A program made the position numbers and the translations under genes. A stretch of DNA of 64,000 bases. Origin: PCPOR2b sp965204355 (GTDB lineage Bacteria; Poribacteria; WGA-4E; PCPOR2b). The stretch covers positions 4,464,001 to 4,528,000 of the forward strand of contig OZ241983.1 in the NCBI GenBank assembly GCA_965204355.1. The letters run 5' to 3'. The stretch's first letter is position 1; each line of letters begins with the position of its first letter. The notes beneath the pieces are model-generated. The model made no database searches. It saw only the letters and a program-made list of their open reading frames with translations, and was not told the DNA's origin. Positions 52,085 to 62,246 of the stretch are shown here, piece after piece.

Positions 52085-52095
52085 ATTATAGCATG
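52085..52095 (-). promoter_or_regulatory. possible extended -10 promoter for the MetE-like gene
   Basis: TGCTATAAT on the minus strand, an extended -10, about 70 bases before the ATG; no clear -35. Confidence 0.35.
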
Positions 52096-52133
52096 ATTTG
52101 ATGAAAGGATGCTATTACGATCTACCGAAGGAT

Positions 52134-52395
52134 TAGGGCTATTCAGTTTTAGGCTTACTACCCATTTTGTTTGAAAAGTCAGCGTCGGGAAGTCGCTCTT
52201 AGAGCGACGTGTCGGGATTTGGAAATCCCTCCCCGATAAATCCCCGATACATCGGGACAGGCGGGATGCAAGCACCTACAGAAAAACTATGGTGAACTTT
52301 AGAATTAATTGGACACGCTGTACCGGCGCAGTTACAAACAGCGCCTACCAAACAGGGGGAGCGAAAGGGGCTACATATTTTGATAATTCACTATA
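52134..52395. mobile_element. family B MITE with palindromic module and family A insertion
   Basis: B starts at TAGGGCTATTCAGTTTTAGG. Between CCCTCC and CTACAG, which are contiguous in other copies, 52233-52275 carries CCCCGAT...ATCGGGACAGGCGGG. A 104-bp family A copy follows at 52290-52393 with TA flanks. The gap 52018-52450 holds no gene. Confidence 0.75.
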
Positions 52396-52450
52396 AATCC
52401 ATTTATTGACGATTACCAAGTCCTGAGCATCTATGACGAGTAGAACCCTT

Positions 52451-53860
52451 CTATCCGCAGCTTGTCAAGACATGATTCACCCGCTTTTCCCACTCATCAC
52501 AGGTCGCATGTGTCCGCTCTACAGAGGCCCCGATATATTTCTTTGGGTCACGGAGTGCCTCCTGTTGTATCGGCGTCAGCTTTTCGAGGAACGGTTGCAG
52601 CGTCTCGTCCGCCCATAGCAATTCCGTCAACTGTTGGCCCGTCTGATGTACTTGAGCGACAAGTTTGCGGGTATGGTCGTAAGCGTCAGGGAATCCGTAA
52701 TACGCCATCAGCAGATAGATCGGTTCAGCCACCGTATCCCCGGCACTCGCCTCAAGGTTGCGCTCCATGTTATCCACCTTCACATCCATCTCCCCTAACG
52801 CGCGAACCAAACGATAAATTGAATAATCAAACGCTGTGAAAAGTTCCGTCAGGAAACGGCTCGATGCGGAATTGGTAAGATCGCGTTGATGTTCCAAAAT
52901 TTGGTCCATAAACACTGTTGTCATACGCGGCACGAATGCTTTCCAGAGCCCTTTCACCGTTTCAAATGTTTCGGGATTAATCTTGTGCGGCATTGTCGAG
53001 GAGCCAACCAACTGGGGATCATACTGCTTGCTGATCTCAGCGATTTCTGTCCGATAGAGATGCCGGATGTCGTCCGCAAAATTTGCGAGGATGGTGTAGG
53101 CGGAGGTAATCGCGTAAGCGAGGTCGGTGATAAACTCAGGTTCAACACACTGCGTCGAAGTATGTGTATCCGACGGTTTCAATCCGAGCTCTGCCAGTAG
53201 GTCTGCCTCCATCTGTTCCGGCTGTTCCACTATCAGCGCAAGTCCGTTGAACGCACCCACCGCACCCGAAAATTGTCCACGCAGGTTTCGACTTGCCCGG
53301 TCTATCAGTTCAATCCGATTCCCGATCCGGCTGACATAAAGTGCGAGGGCGTAACCAAAGGTGATCGGTTCGGCATGCTGGCCGTGCGTCCGTCCAATCT
53401 GCACCGTTTCTGCGTGCTCCCGTGCGAGATCTATGAGTCGATGTTCAAGTTCGATAAGATCCGGAAGGATCACATTGTCGGTCAACTCCTTAAAACGCAA
53501 CGCCGTTGCAGTATCAAGGATATCTGCCGATGTTGCGAACAGGTGAACATAGGGACGCGCGTCTGGACTAATCTTCCGTCGAATCACGTTGACAAGTGAA
53601 CGGATGTTGTGTCGAATGCGCGACTGTTCTTCATATACCTCTGCCGCTGTTACTTCGTCCGAAGCCCGTTCAACTTCATCCGCAATCTCATGCGAACAGA
53701 TGCCGTGCTTGGCAAGCGTCCGAACCAACGCAGCCTCAACTTTGGCTTGATATTTGACGTAGGCGGCTTCCGACACGTAGGGCAGCAGTTTCTTCATAAC
53801 CGCTTCGCTGCCCCCGTAATATCTGAAATCAAGTGGACTAACTGCTTCGTAAAGTTCCAT
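52451..53860 (-). CDS. purB: adenylosuccinate lyase PurB
   Basis: Catalyses two beta-eliminations in purine synthesis, releasing fumarate from SAICAR and adenylosuccinate. The 469 residues show the superfamily signature GSSTMPHKINPETFE and the general-acid region GRTHGQHAEPITFG. I start it at ATG 53860 (GGGAG upstream); a TTG eight codons earlier is less likely. No other purine gene is adjacent, so it is a lone purB with its own promoter. Confidence 0.94.
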   Translation of the reverse strand: MELYEAVSPLDFRYYGGSEAVMKKLLPYVSEAAYVKYQAKVEAALVRTLAKHGICSHEIADEVERASDEVTAAEVYEEQSRIRHNIRSLVNVIRRKISPDARPYVHLFATSADILDTATALRFKELTDNVILPDLIELEHRLIDLAREHAETVQIGRTHGQHAEPITFGYALALYVSRIGNRIELIDRASRNLRGQFSGAVGAFNGLALIVEQPEQMEADLLAELGLKPSDTHTSTQCVEPEFITDLAYAITSAYTILANFADDIRHLYRTEIAEISKQYDPQLVGSSTMPHKINPETFETVKGLWKAFVPRMTTVFMDQILEHQRDLTNSASSRFLTELFTAFDYSIYRLVRALGEMDVKVDNMERNLEASAGDTVAEPIYLLMAYYGFPDAYDHTRKLVAQVHQTGQQLTELLWADETLQPFLEKLTPIQQEALRDPKKYIGASVERTHATCDEWEKRVNHVLTSCG

Positions 53861-53904
53861 AATACGTGTATCTCCCTTTGCCAATTCTTGCTATGATATG
53901 TTAA

Positions 53905-53933
53905 ATTATACCACTTGGGCAGATGTATGTAAA
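53905..53933 (-). promoter_or_regulatory. sigma-70-like promoter of purB
   Basis: On the minus strand: TTTACA, 17 bases, TATAAT. The -10 lies about 45 bases upstream of the chosen purB ATG. Best promoter match in the window. Confidence 0.6.
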
Positions 53934-53945
53934 TCCTGATTTAAT

Positions 53946-54015
53946 CAGAGGAGATGAGGGAGCGGGGGGGTGAGGAGGCGAGGGAGCGAGGGAATGAGGG
54001 AGTGAGGAGGCGAGT
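53946..54015. repeat. purine-rich GAGGGAGCGAGG tract
   Basis: Imperfect short repeats of GAGGGAG, GAGGCGAG and GAGGAGGCGAG. A related pyrimidine tract with repeated CTACCTCG units lies in the 5' part of the subtilase gene at about 54661-54697. Confidence 0.6.
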
Positions 54016-54122
54016 TAAACTTATGGTACACACAACACCAAATTGCAATCTGCCGTAGTCAAGGGGGGCGAGTTAAGAGGAGGATTGAGAATGGTAGTAA
54101 ACTATTGGGAACTTGATGTCTA

Positions 54123-54240
54123 TAGTGGATCTTAGAATTAATGAGATACTCCAAGCCGGTACGGTTTCCACCCGCACCGCGTAGGCGCAGTTGGAAACAG
54201 CGCCTACCATGCACGAGGAGCGAAAGCATCTATTCATCGA
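54123..54240. repeat. truncated family A MITE copy
   Basis: Begins TAGTGGATCTTAGAATTAAT after TA, has a GGCGCAGTTGGAAACAGCGCC hairpin, but no proper right end. Confidence 0.6.
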
Positions 54241-54320
54241 AGCGTGGGGAAGAAGGCTTTACCACGCGGACTTCATCAATAATAGGACTTACGCAGTAGA
54301 ACGCTCAAAGCCTCGTAGTT

Positions 54321-54410
54321 CAGGCAATCTGACATAAGTAGCGCAAACTGTTAGTTTGCGAATTAGGGGCTCACAATCTAACAGATTGTGGTACAGAAGC
54401 CTCCCTTTAC
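54321..54410. repeat. fragment of family C with two hairpins
   Basis: GCAAACTGTTAGTTTGC and CAATCTAACAGATTG hairpins in reverse order relative to 40130-40932. No gene between 53934 and 54546. Confidence 0.6.
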
Positions 54411-54559
54411 GTCTGACGCATCGGAACGGAACCGATAAAATTAGGGCTGAAGTGCGTAACTCCTAAATGAATTAAACATGGCTGAGAGTGAGGCGCGAGA
54501 AACCCAGTCTTGGTTAGAAACTACTGTTGAGTGTGAATACCTTACGAAGGAGGTTGGTG

Positions 54560-57500
54560 GTGAACTTTTCCAACTATACAACAACATCATCGGTAAACTC
54601 GTTACGATGGAAAATAAACCTGATCAATGGTTACTTCAACCAAATAGATCTAAATAATTTCTCGCCCCCTCGCTACCTCGCTACCTCGCTACCTCTAGCA
54701 TTAGTCCGCCCCCTACTTCTGATATTATTAATCCTTTCCCTGCCAGCAGCCATCGGTGCACAGAGTGTGTTTGCAGCTGGCAATTCCCAATCCACACAGG
54801 GAGAACTCCTGATTCGTGTGACGCCCAAAGGACAAGCAGAATTGGAACGGCTTCACAACCAGTCTCCTCTACAAAAACTGCACGATCAAATGGGAGTTCG
54901 CTCAATCTATCCTCTCTTTCCACACGTTGCTCACCCGGAATCCAATCGGAACCTTGAACGGATCTATCTTCTACGTTTTCAAATCCCTACTGACCTATAC
55001 ACCATTAAGGCGCACTACGCGGCACACCCGTTGATTGAGGAGGTCGAACTCAATTATATTCGCCAAACTCAGGCGTCCGACGTTATCCCGAACGACCCAC
55101 TTTTCGAAGAACAATGGAATTTGACGTTGATCGATATGCCGGGGGCATGGGGGATTGAGAAAGGGGATCCTGAAGTCATTATCGCAGTTGTGGACACCGG
55201 TTTCGATTATACCCACGAAGATCTTGCCTCGCAAACCTGGGTCAACCTTGATGAGATCCCCGACAACGGAATTGATGACGACAATAATGGTTATATCGAC
55301 GATGTAAACGGCTGGGATTTTTCAGAGCCAAGAAGTGATGATGGAAGTGGAAGTTCCCAGAATGGAGACAACGATCCGATTGATGAATCAGGTCACGGAA
55401 CGCATGTCGCCGGGATAATTGGAGCGGCGGTAGACAACAATATCGGTATTGCCGGCGTCGCATGGAACTGTACGCTAATGCCGATTCGAGGAGCCGGTGT
55501 AGAGGGAATACGGGATGACCGATCGTCAGCCGCAATCATCTATGCAGTAGATAACGGCGCACGGGTTATCAACATGAGTTGGGGCGGGCGCGAGCGTTCT
55601 TTCGTACTGCGTGATGCTGTGGATTACGCCTACGCGAGAGGGGTCCTGATGGTCGCCGCATCAGGCAATGCGTCGGAGGGGGCATCCATTTTCCCCGCCG
55701 GCTATCGTAAGGTCATCTCCGTTGCTGCAACTGAACAACACAAACAGAAGTTTTATCAGTCCAACTTTGGTGCCTCTATCGACATCGGTGCACCGGGCAA
55801 TGTGATCTTAAGTACACATATCAATAACCGATACCGTCCCCTCTCCGGCACATCAATGGCAACGGCGCATGTGTCTGGGGTGGCTGCACTGATTATATCG
55901 AAGCGTCCAAGCCTGACACATCGCGAAGCCCGACAGATTCTGCTGTCAGCTGTTGATCCGATTACAGAGAGTCCGGAACTCGTTGGCGCCGGAAATCTGA
56001 ATGCGGCACGGGCACTGACGGCGAGTGCTTCCTTACAAGCAAATATCCTTTCGCCGGAAACCCACAGTGGCGGCTCGAATCAGATCGAGATTGTTGGGAC
56101 GGCAGGCGGATTCAAATTTAATACATGGCAGCTACTATATGGATCATCCGCTGTCCCAACAGTGTTTCAATCCATCAATGCACCTTCCTCGCAGCAGAAG
56201 ATAAATGAAACACTACTCATCTGGGAAACGTCCGCCGTAACAGAAGGCATTTACACCCTGCGCTTGGAGGTCACTAACCTGGAGGGGAAGGTTCTGCGGG
56301 ACGAAGTTGTCGTCTCCGTAGATCGCACGCCACCCCAAGTGCGGAATGTAACGGTGCAAAACCAGATTACAAATGGTAGCTATGCCACGGTTGTCTCTTG
56401 GTCAACAGATGATTTCACAATTAATACATTGAGCCAACGTGCGCGTGAAGCCACCGCTCCGTTTAGACCGATTGAGGAAAACGCTGCAAGCCGAGAACAT
56501 TTCTTCTCGCTTTCACTTGAAACAGGCAGTTATGACCTATCTATTACCTCTCGTAACGATGTAGGATTAGAGACAGTGGACGACAACGGCGGAAAATTCT
56601 ATCGTGCGGAGATTATCAGCGGATCCGTTTCCCCAAACGGATTTGTCGAGACATCGACTACACTCCCACCAATGCACATAGGCAGTGTCGCTGCAGATTT
56701 TGATCGGGACGGTATACTTGAAATTGTCGGACTTCCGATCGGCGACGATGCTCCGGGTATTGAAATTCATGAACGGACGGGGGCTGGCTATCAGCTTCGA
56801 CATACCGGTGCCATTGATTCTAAGCCATTAGCGGTTGGAGATACCGACGGAGACGGGTTGTTAGAGATTTTATCTGGTGCCCGGGACCGAGTCTTCCTTA
56901 TCGAAAGTGTGACGCCAAACGGCTACCCAGAAAAAATCATCTGGGAATCCACTTTTCTCTCATCCGGACAACTGGCTGACTTGGACAATGACGGTAGAAT
57001 CGAGATCATCGGAGCAGATAATTTTAACGACAATATCCGTATCTTTGAAAACCGCGGGAACGATACTTATGATGAGATCCTCATCATCAAGAATGAGACG
57101 GAAGGTTCCAATGTTTTCGGCGATCAATTCGCGATTGGCGATTTCGATGCGAACGGGATCGTGGAGTTAATGGTAGGAGATAGCGAGGGTGAACTCTTCA
57201 TTTATGAATCTGTCGGAGACAATCTGTTGGTTGAAACATGGCGGCTGAAACTTGATATCGAAGACGCATATCAGCTTGCAGCAGGCGACCTTACCGGGGA
57301 TGGGGTTCCAGAGTTTATTGTGGGAGGAACAGTATTGCGGGCAGATCTGCCTTCCATGCTGCCGCGCTGGAAGTATCATGTATTCACCGCGTTTCCGCCC
57401 GTAGATTCCACTCCCCAAGTCGTGGGCAGGGGTGTCTCGCGCTATCAGCTAATATGGTCACAGGCGATCACGCCGTTCACTCTGAAAGGGAATAGTATGG

Positions 57501-58657
57501 CGGTCGGTGATGTTGATGGCGACTTACAGAATGAACTGGTAATACTTGCAAATCCAAGTGTTTATATCTTTAAATGGATGCCCGTCGCAACTGAAGATCG
57601 TGTTTCCTCAAACTTCGTTCCTATTTGGCATCACGAGGCGTGGGAAACGTCGCGCTTATTCCTTGTTGACCTGAATCAGGACAACTTCAACGAACTCTAT
57701 TTTAACAGCGTGGAGAACCTGCTCACATTCACGCACGTCCATGCGAGCGATCCAAATAGCGTCGTCAACATCCAGCCCTATGAATTATCTGCGACACCGC
57801 TCAGTGCACGTGCAGTTCGGATTGATTGGGAAACACCGGGGGAAGCGGTATCTTATACGGTCTATCGAGCAGTTGGCAATCCAGATGAAACTCCCCCCGA
57901 CTTTGAACCAATCGCCGAAGACTTAGATTTTGTTGGTTTCCTCGATCGAAAAGTGACGAAGGATGTAACCTATTGGTACACTGTTTCCGCAAAGAATGCA
58001 GCCGGGGTTGAATCCGCCCTGTCTGAACCGGTTTCCGTTACGCCGCGTACCCCACCCAAACTGATTGCTGCCGCGTACATCCAACATAACCAGGTTGCCG
58101 TTACCTATGATAAACAGATGGGATCTTCCGCGGGTAATTCACGCCTCTATCTGTTGCGAGAGCCAAAGCAGCTCGCTGGGATTAATCCTGTATCCGTAAT
58201 TCGAGATCGGATGGGAACGCGAGCCATCCTCACCTTCCGAGCGGCCGATCTGGTTCCCGGTCGCACCTATGAGATCACCGTTTCGGACGTGCGGGATACA
58301 GATCGGAATCCTATCAACCTGCTTGAGGCGACTCAGACATTTGATGTGCCGCTCGAAACGGATTTCAACAATTTCGAGGATTTTTCACAAACGAGGGTCT
58401 ACCCAAATCCCGTCCGTCCCAGCGAATTTCACAAGGGTGCTGTGACATTCGATCGCCTTCCTACCGGAACAACGATTGAAATTTATAATAGCAACGGAGA
58501 GCGTCTTAACAGATTGACTGTGACCGCCTCCGATGCTGGGCGGACGGAGTGGTTGCTTCTCAATCATTTCGGGACAGAGGTAACGAGCGGAATTTATATC
58601 TATGTGATGGAATTTGAAGCACTGAAAAAGACTGGCAAGATTGCAGTCATCAAATGA
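54560..58657 (+). CDS. secreted subtilisin-like protease with FG-GAP repeats and type IX-like tail
   Basis: About 1365 residues. After a roughly 45-residue leader comes a hydrophobic export segment (LVRPLLLILLILSL), then an S8 catalytic domain with Asp in AVVDTGFDYTHED, His in GHGTHVAGII and Ser in GTSMATAHVSG; an Asp-rich insert (IDDDNNGYIDDVNG) may bind Ca2+. Seven FG-GAP/VCBS-like units follow (for example FDRDGILEIVG, TDGDGLLEI, LDNDGRIEI), then an FN3-like and an Ig-like domain. The tail (YPNPV..., SGIYIYV, KTGKIAVIK) resembles type IX secretion or FlgD-like C-terminal domains. I chose GTG 54560, 6 bases after AAGGAGG; earlier TTG/GTG starts lack this signal. Confidence 0.88.
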   Translation: MNFSNYTTTSSVNSLRWKINLINGYFNQIDLNNFSPPRYLATSLPLALVRPLLLILLILSLPAAIGAQSVFAAGNSQSTQGELLIRVTPKGQAELERLHNQSPLQKLHDQMGVRSIYPLFPHVAHPESNRNLERIYLLRFQIPTDLYTIKAHYAAHPLIEEVELNYIRQTQASDVIPNDPLFEEQWNLTLIDMPGAWGIEKGDPEVIIAVVDTGFDYTHEDLASQTWVNLDEIPDNGIDDDNNGYIDDVNGWDFSEPRSDDGSGSSQNGDNDPIDESGHGTHVAGIIGAAVDNNIGIAGVAWNCTLMPIRGAGVEGIRDDRSSAAIIYAVDNGARVINMSWGGRERSFVLRDAVDYAYARGVLMVAASGNASEGASIFPAGYRKVISVAATEQHKQKFYQSNFGASIDIGAPGNVILSTHINNRYRPLSGTSMATAHVSGVAALIISKRPSLTHREARQILLSAVDPITESPELVGAGNLNAARALTASASLQANILSPETHSGGSNQIEIVGTAGGFKFNTWQLLYGSSAVPTVFQSINAPSSQQKINETLLIWETSAVTEGIYTLRLEVTNLEGKVLRDEVVVSVDRTPPQVRNVTVQNQITNGSYATVVSWSTDDFTINTLSQRAREATAPFRPIEENAASREHFFSLSLETGSYDLSITSRNDVGLETVDDNGGKFYRAEIISGSVSPNGFVETSTTLPPMHIGSVAADFDRDGILEIVGLPIGDDAPGIEIHERTGAGYQLRHTGAIDSKPLAVGDTDGDGLLEILSGARDRVFLIESVTPNGYPEKIIWESTFLSSGQLADLDNDGRIEIIGADNFNDNIRIFENRGNDTYDEILIIKNETEGSNVFGDQFAIGDFDANGIVELMVGDSEGELFIYESVGDNLLVETWRLKLDIEDAYQLAAGDLTGDGVPEFIVGGTVLRADLPSMLPRWKYHVFTAFPPVDSTPQVVGRGVSRYQLIWSQAITPFTLKGNSMAVGDVDGDLQNELVILANPSVYIFKWMPVATEDRVSSNFVPIWHHEAWETSRLFLVDLNQDNFNELYFNSVENLLTFTHVHASDPNSVVNIQPYELSATPLSARAVRIDWETPGEAVSYTVYRAVGNPDETPPDFEPIAEDLDFVGFLDRKVTKDVTYWYTVSAKNAAGVESALSEPVSVTPRTPPKLIAAAYIQHNQVAVTYDKQMGSSAGNSRLYLLREPKQLAGINPVSVIRDRMGTRAILTFRAADLVPGRTYEITVSDVRDTDRNPINLLEATQTFDVPLETDFNNFEDFSQTRVYPNPVRPSEFHKGAVTFDRLPTGTTIEIYNSNGERLNRLTVTASDAGRTEWLLLNHFGTEVTSGIYIYVMEFEALKKTGKIAVIK

Positions 58658-58669
58658 GGAGGCATACTA

Positions 58670-58952
58670 TAGTGGATCTTAGAATTAATGAAACACTCCA
58701 AACCGGTGCGGTTCGGAAACCACACCTACCGTTCTCCAGTTTGGTAGGCGCTGTCCGATAAATCGTGACCAGGATTTGCAACTGCGCCGTTTCGGTGCGG
58801 GGAGAAACCGCACCTACCGGGTTTGAGGTGCCTATTCGGTGCGGTTAGAGACCGCACCTACCGGGGGCATAGCCCAGATTTTTCAGATTCCGGTAGTCGA
58901 GGTTTGCTGAACTTTCCGATTTTCAGTGTCCAAGTAATTCTAAAATCTACCA
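58670..58952. repeat. family A MITE copy (283 bp)
   Basis: From TAGTGGATCTTAGAATTAAT to AATTCTAAAATCTACCA with TA flanks, just after the subtilase stop. The interior has several GTGCGG hairpins and a GGCGCTG hairpin interrupted by CCGATAAATCGTGACCAGG. 58953-59266 holds one further A-type end near 59140 and no gene. Confidence 0.75.
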
Positions 58953-59266
58953 TAAATGCCCCTATATCGAGCACCTATTGAAGTTGACAAGGTGGGCTGG
59001 GATATGTTACAAAATGACTATACATAAGTCGCACCTCTAGTGCTATGGGGTACGGCTTCGGCGATTTAACTGATTTCCACAATCAACATTAGGGAACACT
59101 GATCGGCGTTCTCTACGAAACAGAATTGATGTCTAAGGATTTACTATAGTTCCTCTTGCTACTTCCTATCTTCCTGCCTTCCAATCGGCCCGGCAAAGGA
59201 AGAGTTTTTGCGTAAGTCTTGTGGGTAAGTCCTATAACCCAACCATTCACCCCGCTCCAATCCACA

Positions 59267-60850
59267 ATGTCCAAAGTCAATACTCTCCTCAAACTGATTG
59301 CCTATCAAAAGCAACACCCGCAAGCTGGCGACGAAGAGATCGCCGAGGGCATTGGAATTTCACAGCGACATGTCATCCGCTGCAGAAAAGAGGTGAATCT
59401 TCTCCAACACGAGTTGGCTGAACCCTATTTGCAACCGGAGCAAATTCAATTGGTGCTGTCACTGCTGAATTCACAAGACCCAGATCAGAAGGCGATCGCT
59501 CAACAGTTTCAAAAACAGATGGGCATCTCCTACACCGGTTGCCTACGCACCACGCACTCCAACGAGAGGGTCCCCGTTGGTTGGCTTGAGATTGGAGAGG
59601 TGATTCCAGTAGAAACGGACCCTTCAGACCGGCTGCACCCGACACTAAATTTTTGGCTCCAAAACCTGTGCTATGACCCGCTCCTCGTGTATCACCGAAA
59701 TGGCGAGATCGAAGGACGACTTGCAACTGCTTGCGAGGCGGTGAAAGGAAAATCACAGTGGCAGTTGACCTTGAGAGATGACCTCCGTTGGAGCGATGGG
59801 AAGCCGATCACGCTTGAAGAGGTCATCGCGGCGTTTTCCGAGAGCCGCATCGCGCCGATTATCACAGAGATTAAACCGGATGGCAAGACTCAACTTCGGG
59901 TTCAACTTTCTCAAGAAGAGTCACTCTTTCCCCTTCATCTGAGCGGAATCTTCGTCCACCCTTCCCACTCACCCCAACCCTACCGCGTGACCTCTGGACC
60001 CTATCAACTGAAGCGTTTCCGTCCTGACGCCACAACCTTCCGCTTCACCCAAAACCCAAGTTACTATCGCGGCGGAGATCCCCCCATTGACTGGTTGACT
60101 TTAAGACGTTTCACGCGCTCTCCCAATGCGGTTAAGGCGTTAGAGAGTGGCACATTAGACCTGCTTTCTGTCTCTCCTCATGCGCTGCGGTCCTTCTACC
60201 AATTCCCAACAACAGTTCCCTGTCAACAGTGGCCCTTTTTTCAGGACAACTACTACGTCCTATTTCTCAACCGTCATCATGGGCCCCTATCGGACGAAAG
60301 GAACTGTAATTTGCTTAAGGAAGCAATCGATTATCAAACAATTAGCCTCTATCTTCGGATGGGACAGGTTGATGAAGAGGGGGAGAGCTCACAATCTCCT
60401 CGCCTGCCCTTTGACCTTCAAATCGCCTGCGCGGATGGCGCGTTTCGCTATTTGGCTCAACTGGTTGGAAAGTCAACAGGTGCTTCTGTGGTAAATTCTA
60501 TAGAGATGCGGGAAGATACGGATGCCTTTTTAACTAACATCTTTTTTGGGGTTGGACACAGTCGTCTGTCGCAATTCTTCTGTTCCGATGGAATATACAA
60601 CTTTTTTGGCTATGCCAACCCCCAAGTTGATGAGATGCTCTCTCAACTCAACCAAATGGCGAACATAGCGACAAGGCGGAGGATTGGGCGACGTGTGCTG
60701 TCTCTCCTACAGGACGATTTTGCGATAATCCCCTTGGCGCCCCACTTTCAATATACATTCTCGCCGTTAGAAATCCAATTCGACGATCACCTCACCGACA
60801 TAAGCGATCTGGTTCAAAACATGAGCCAACTCACCGTTGAACGGCACTAA
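59267..60850 (+). CDS. SgrR-like regulator: HTH fused to a family 5 solute-binding domain
   Basis: A 527-residue cytoplasmic protein with no signal peptide. Residues about 1-45 form a helix-turn-helix (EEIAEGIGISQRHVIRCRKE). Residues about 120-520 match the SBP_bac_5 peptide/oligopeptide-binding fold: LCYDPLLVYHRNGEIEGRLA, LTLRDDLRWSDGKPITLEEV, VTSGPYQLKRF and ALESGTLDLLSVSP. Size and order equal those of enterobacterial SgrR, which senses a sugar-phosphate stress ligand and activates a small RNA. The start is ATG 59267; a TTG 16 codons earlier is possible. Target genes are not evident here. Confidence 0.85.
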   Translation: MSKVNTLLKLIAYQKQHPQAGDEEIAEGIGISQRHVIRCRKEVNLLQHELAEPYLQPEQIQLVLSLLNSQDPDQKAIAQQFQKQMGISYTGCLRTTHSNERVPVGWLEIGEVIPVETDPSDRLHPTLNFWLQNLCYDPLLVYHRNGEIEGRLATACEAVKGKSQWQLTLRDDLRWSDGKPITLEEVIAAFSESRIAPIITEIKPDGKTQLRVQLSQEESLFPLHLSGIFVHPSHSPQPYRVTSGPYQLKRFRPDATTFRFTQNPSYYRGGDPPIDWLTLRRFTRSPNAVKALESGTLDLLSVSPHALRSFYQFPTTVPCQQWPFFQDNYYVLFLNRHHGPLSDERNCNLLKEAIDYQTISLYLRMGQVDEEGESSQSPRLPFDLQIACADGAFRYLAQLVGKSTGASVVNSIEMREDTDAFLTNIFFGVGHSRLSQFFCSDGIYNFFGYANPQVDEMLSQLNQMANIATRRRIGRRVLSLLQDDFAIIPLAPHFQYTFSPLEIQFDDHLTDISDLVQNMSQLTVERH

Positions 60851-61192
60851 TTCGGTTAGCAACCCGCGCTGTCGAACCGATAACCATGCCTCCGTCTCCC
60901 TCACTGCTCAACAGAGATCGGATCATTTCTCCTTCTCCACACCCCTGATTGGGGATTTAGATTCGATCCGATTCGATAACTGTTCTTAATCAGCCACATA
61001 TTTCGGCCAAGTTTCTTTTACCTAGGGTCGTTTAATTTTCCTGTAGGTTGAAAACTCCTCCGATTCATCGGAGTCCTCGAAAATCGGGATCGGAACGAAG
61101 AGAGGTATCCGAATCCCACCACTTCACTTTAAATGGATACACGGAATAATGCAACTGGGAAGCGGCAAACATTCTTTTCTTAATAATGGTGG
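60851..61192. other. intergenic region, no feature seen
   Basis: Apart from a CTCCGATTCATCGGAG palindrome near 61050, I see no gene, promoter or clear repeat in this stretch between convergent genes. Confidence 0.5.
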
Positions 61193-62179
61193 TTATCGAT
61201 TAACCTGTTTGAGCCGTCCCCATATTGTAAACTTTTTGCCCGCAGGAGCAACTGCAAAAGCAGGGTTATACCATGCAGGATCTTCGTCCTCATGGCGATT
61301 ATTGGTGAGTTTTCGCAGATTCCCACCATTGATGTTTATCACGTAGATTTCCCTGTTCCCATCCCTATCAGACACGAAGGCAATGCGTTTACCGTCAGGG
61401 GACCATGAGGGCTCCCAATCATTAAAGTCATTGTTAGAGAGATTTCGCGGATTGTTCCCATCAGCGCCCATCACATAGATTTGCCGGTTCTTCCCATTCC
61501 TATTAGACACGAAGGCAATGCGTTTACCGTCAGGGGACCATGAGGGTTCTTGGTCCTCAGAGGGATGTTTAGTAAGTCTTCTCAGATTCTTTCCATCGTC
61601 GTCCATCACGTAGATATCCAACCCCGCTACACCCCTCCGACGAGAAAAGGCAATGTGTCTACCGTCCGGGGACCATGAGGGGCTCCTATCATCAACGGGA
61701 TCGTTAGAGAGGTTTCGCGGATTCCCGCCATCGGCATCCATCACGTAGATTTGCCAGTGGCCATCCGCAGTACTTCTACCTCCACTAGAAGTAAAGGCAA
61801 TGTGTTTACCATCCGGAGACCATGAGGGATGCCATTCAGCAATGGGATTGTTAGAGAGTCTTCGCGGATTTTTCCCATTGGCGTCCATCACGTAGATTTG
61901 CCGGTGTCTACCACCCACAATGCCCCTAGCTTCGCTAGAAGTAAAAGCAATGTGTTTACCGTCCGGGGACCATGAGGGTTCCCATTGAGCAATGGGATTG
62001 TTAGAGAGTCTTTGTTGATTCTTTCCATCGTTATCCATCACATAGATTTCCATGTTCCCGCCCCTATCAGATGCGAAGGCAATCCGTGCCTGTGCGTCAA
62101 CGCATACCATCAGCGGCATCAGACCCAAGATTGCAACGCCAGCAAAAATCAGATGTGCGAGATTATACCTCCGTTGCAT
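61193..62179 (-). CDS. TolB/PD40 beta-propeller protein, paralogue 1
   Basis: A 328-residue exported protein with a signal peptide (hydrophobic 9-28) and six PD40 units of about 43 residues, each with SWSPDGK-IAF and IYVMD-DG-N forms; for example WEPSWSPDGKHIAFTSS. The C-terminus KKFTIWGRLKQVN is shared with the next two genes. TolB-like propellers bind proteins in the periplasm or on the surface. GAGGAGGAAT precedes the ATG. It is the last gene of three tandem paralogues. Confidence 0.9.
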   Translation of the reverse strand: MQRRYNLAHLIFAGVAILGLMPLMVCVDAQARIAFASDRGGNMEIYVMDNDGKNQQRLSNNPIAQWEPSWSPDGKHIAFTSSEARGIVGGRHRQIYVMDANGKNPRRLSNNPIAEWHPSWSPDGKHIAFTSSGGRSTADGHWQIYVMDADGGNPRNLSNDPVDDRSPSWSPDGRHIAFSRRRGVAGLDIYVMDDDGKNLRRLTKHPSEDQEPSWSPDGKRIAFVSNRNGKNRQIYVMGADGNNPRNLSNNDFNDWEPSWSPDGKRIAFVSDRDGNREIYVININGGNLRKLTNNRHEDEDPAWYNPAFAVAPAGKKFTIWGRLKQVNR

Positions 62180-62246
62180 CTGCTATTCCTCCTCTGGTCT
62201 CAACCAGCGTGTATCGGCAACCCCTTTCCAATTAAAATGGCAATTA

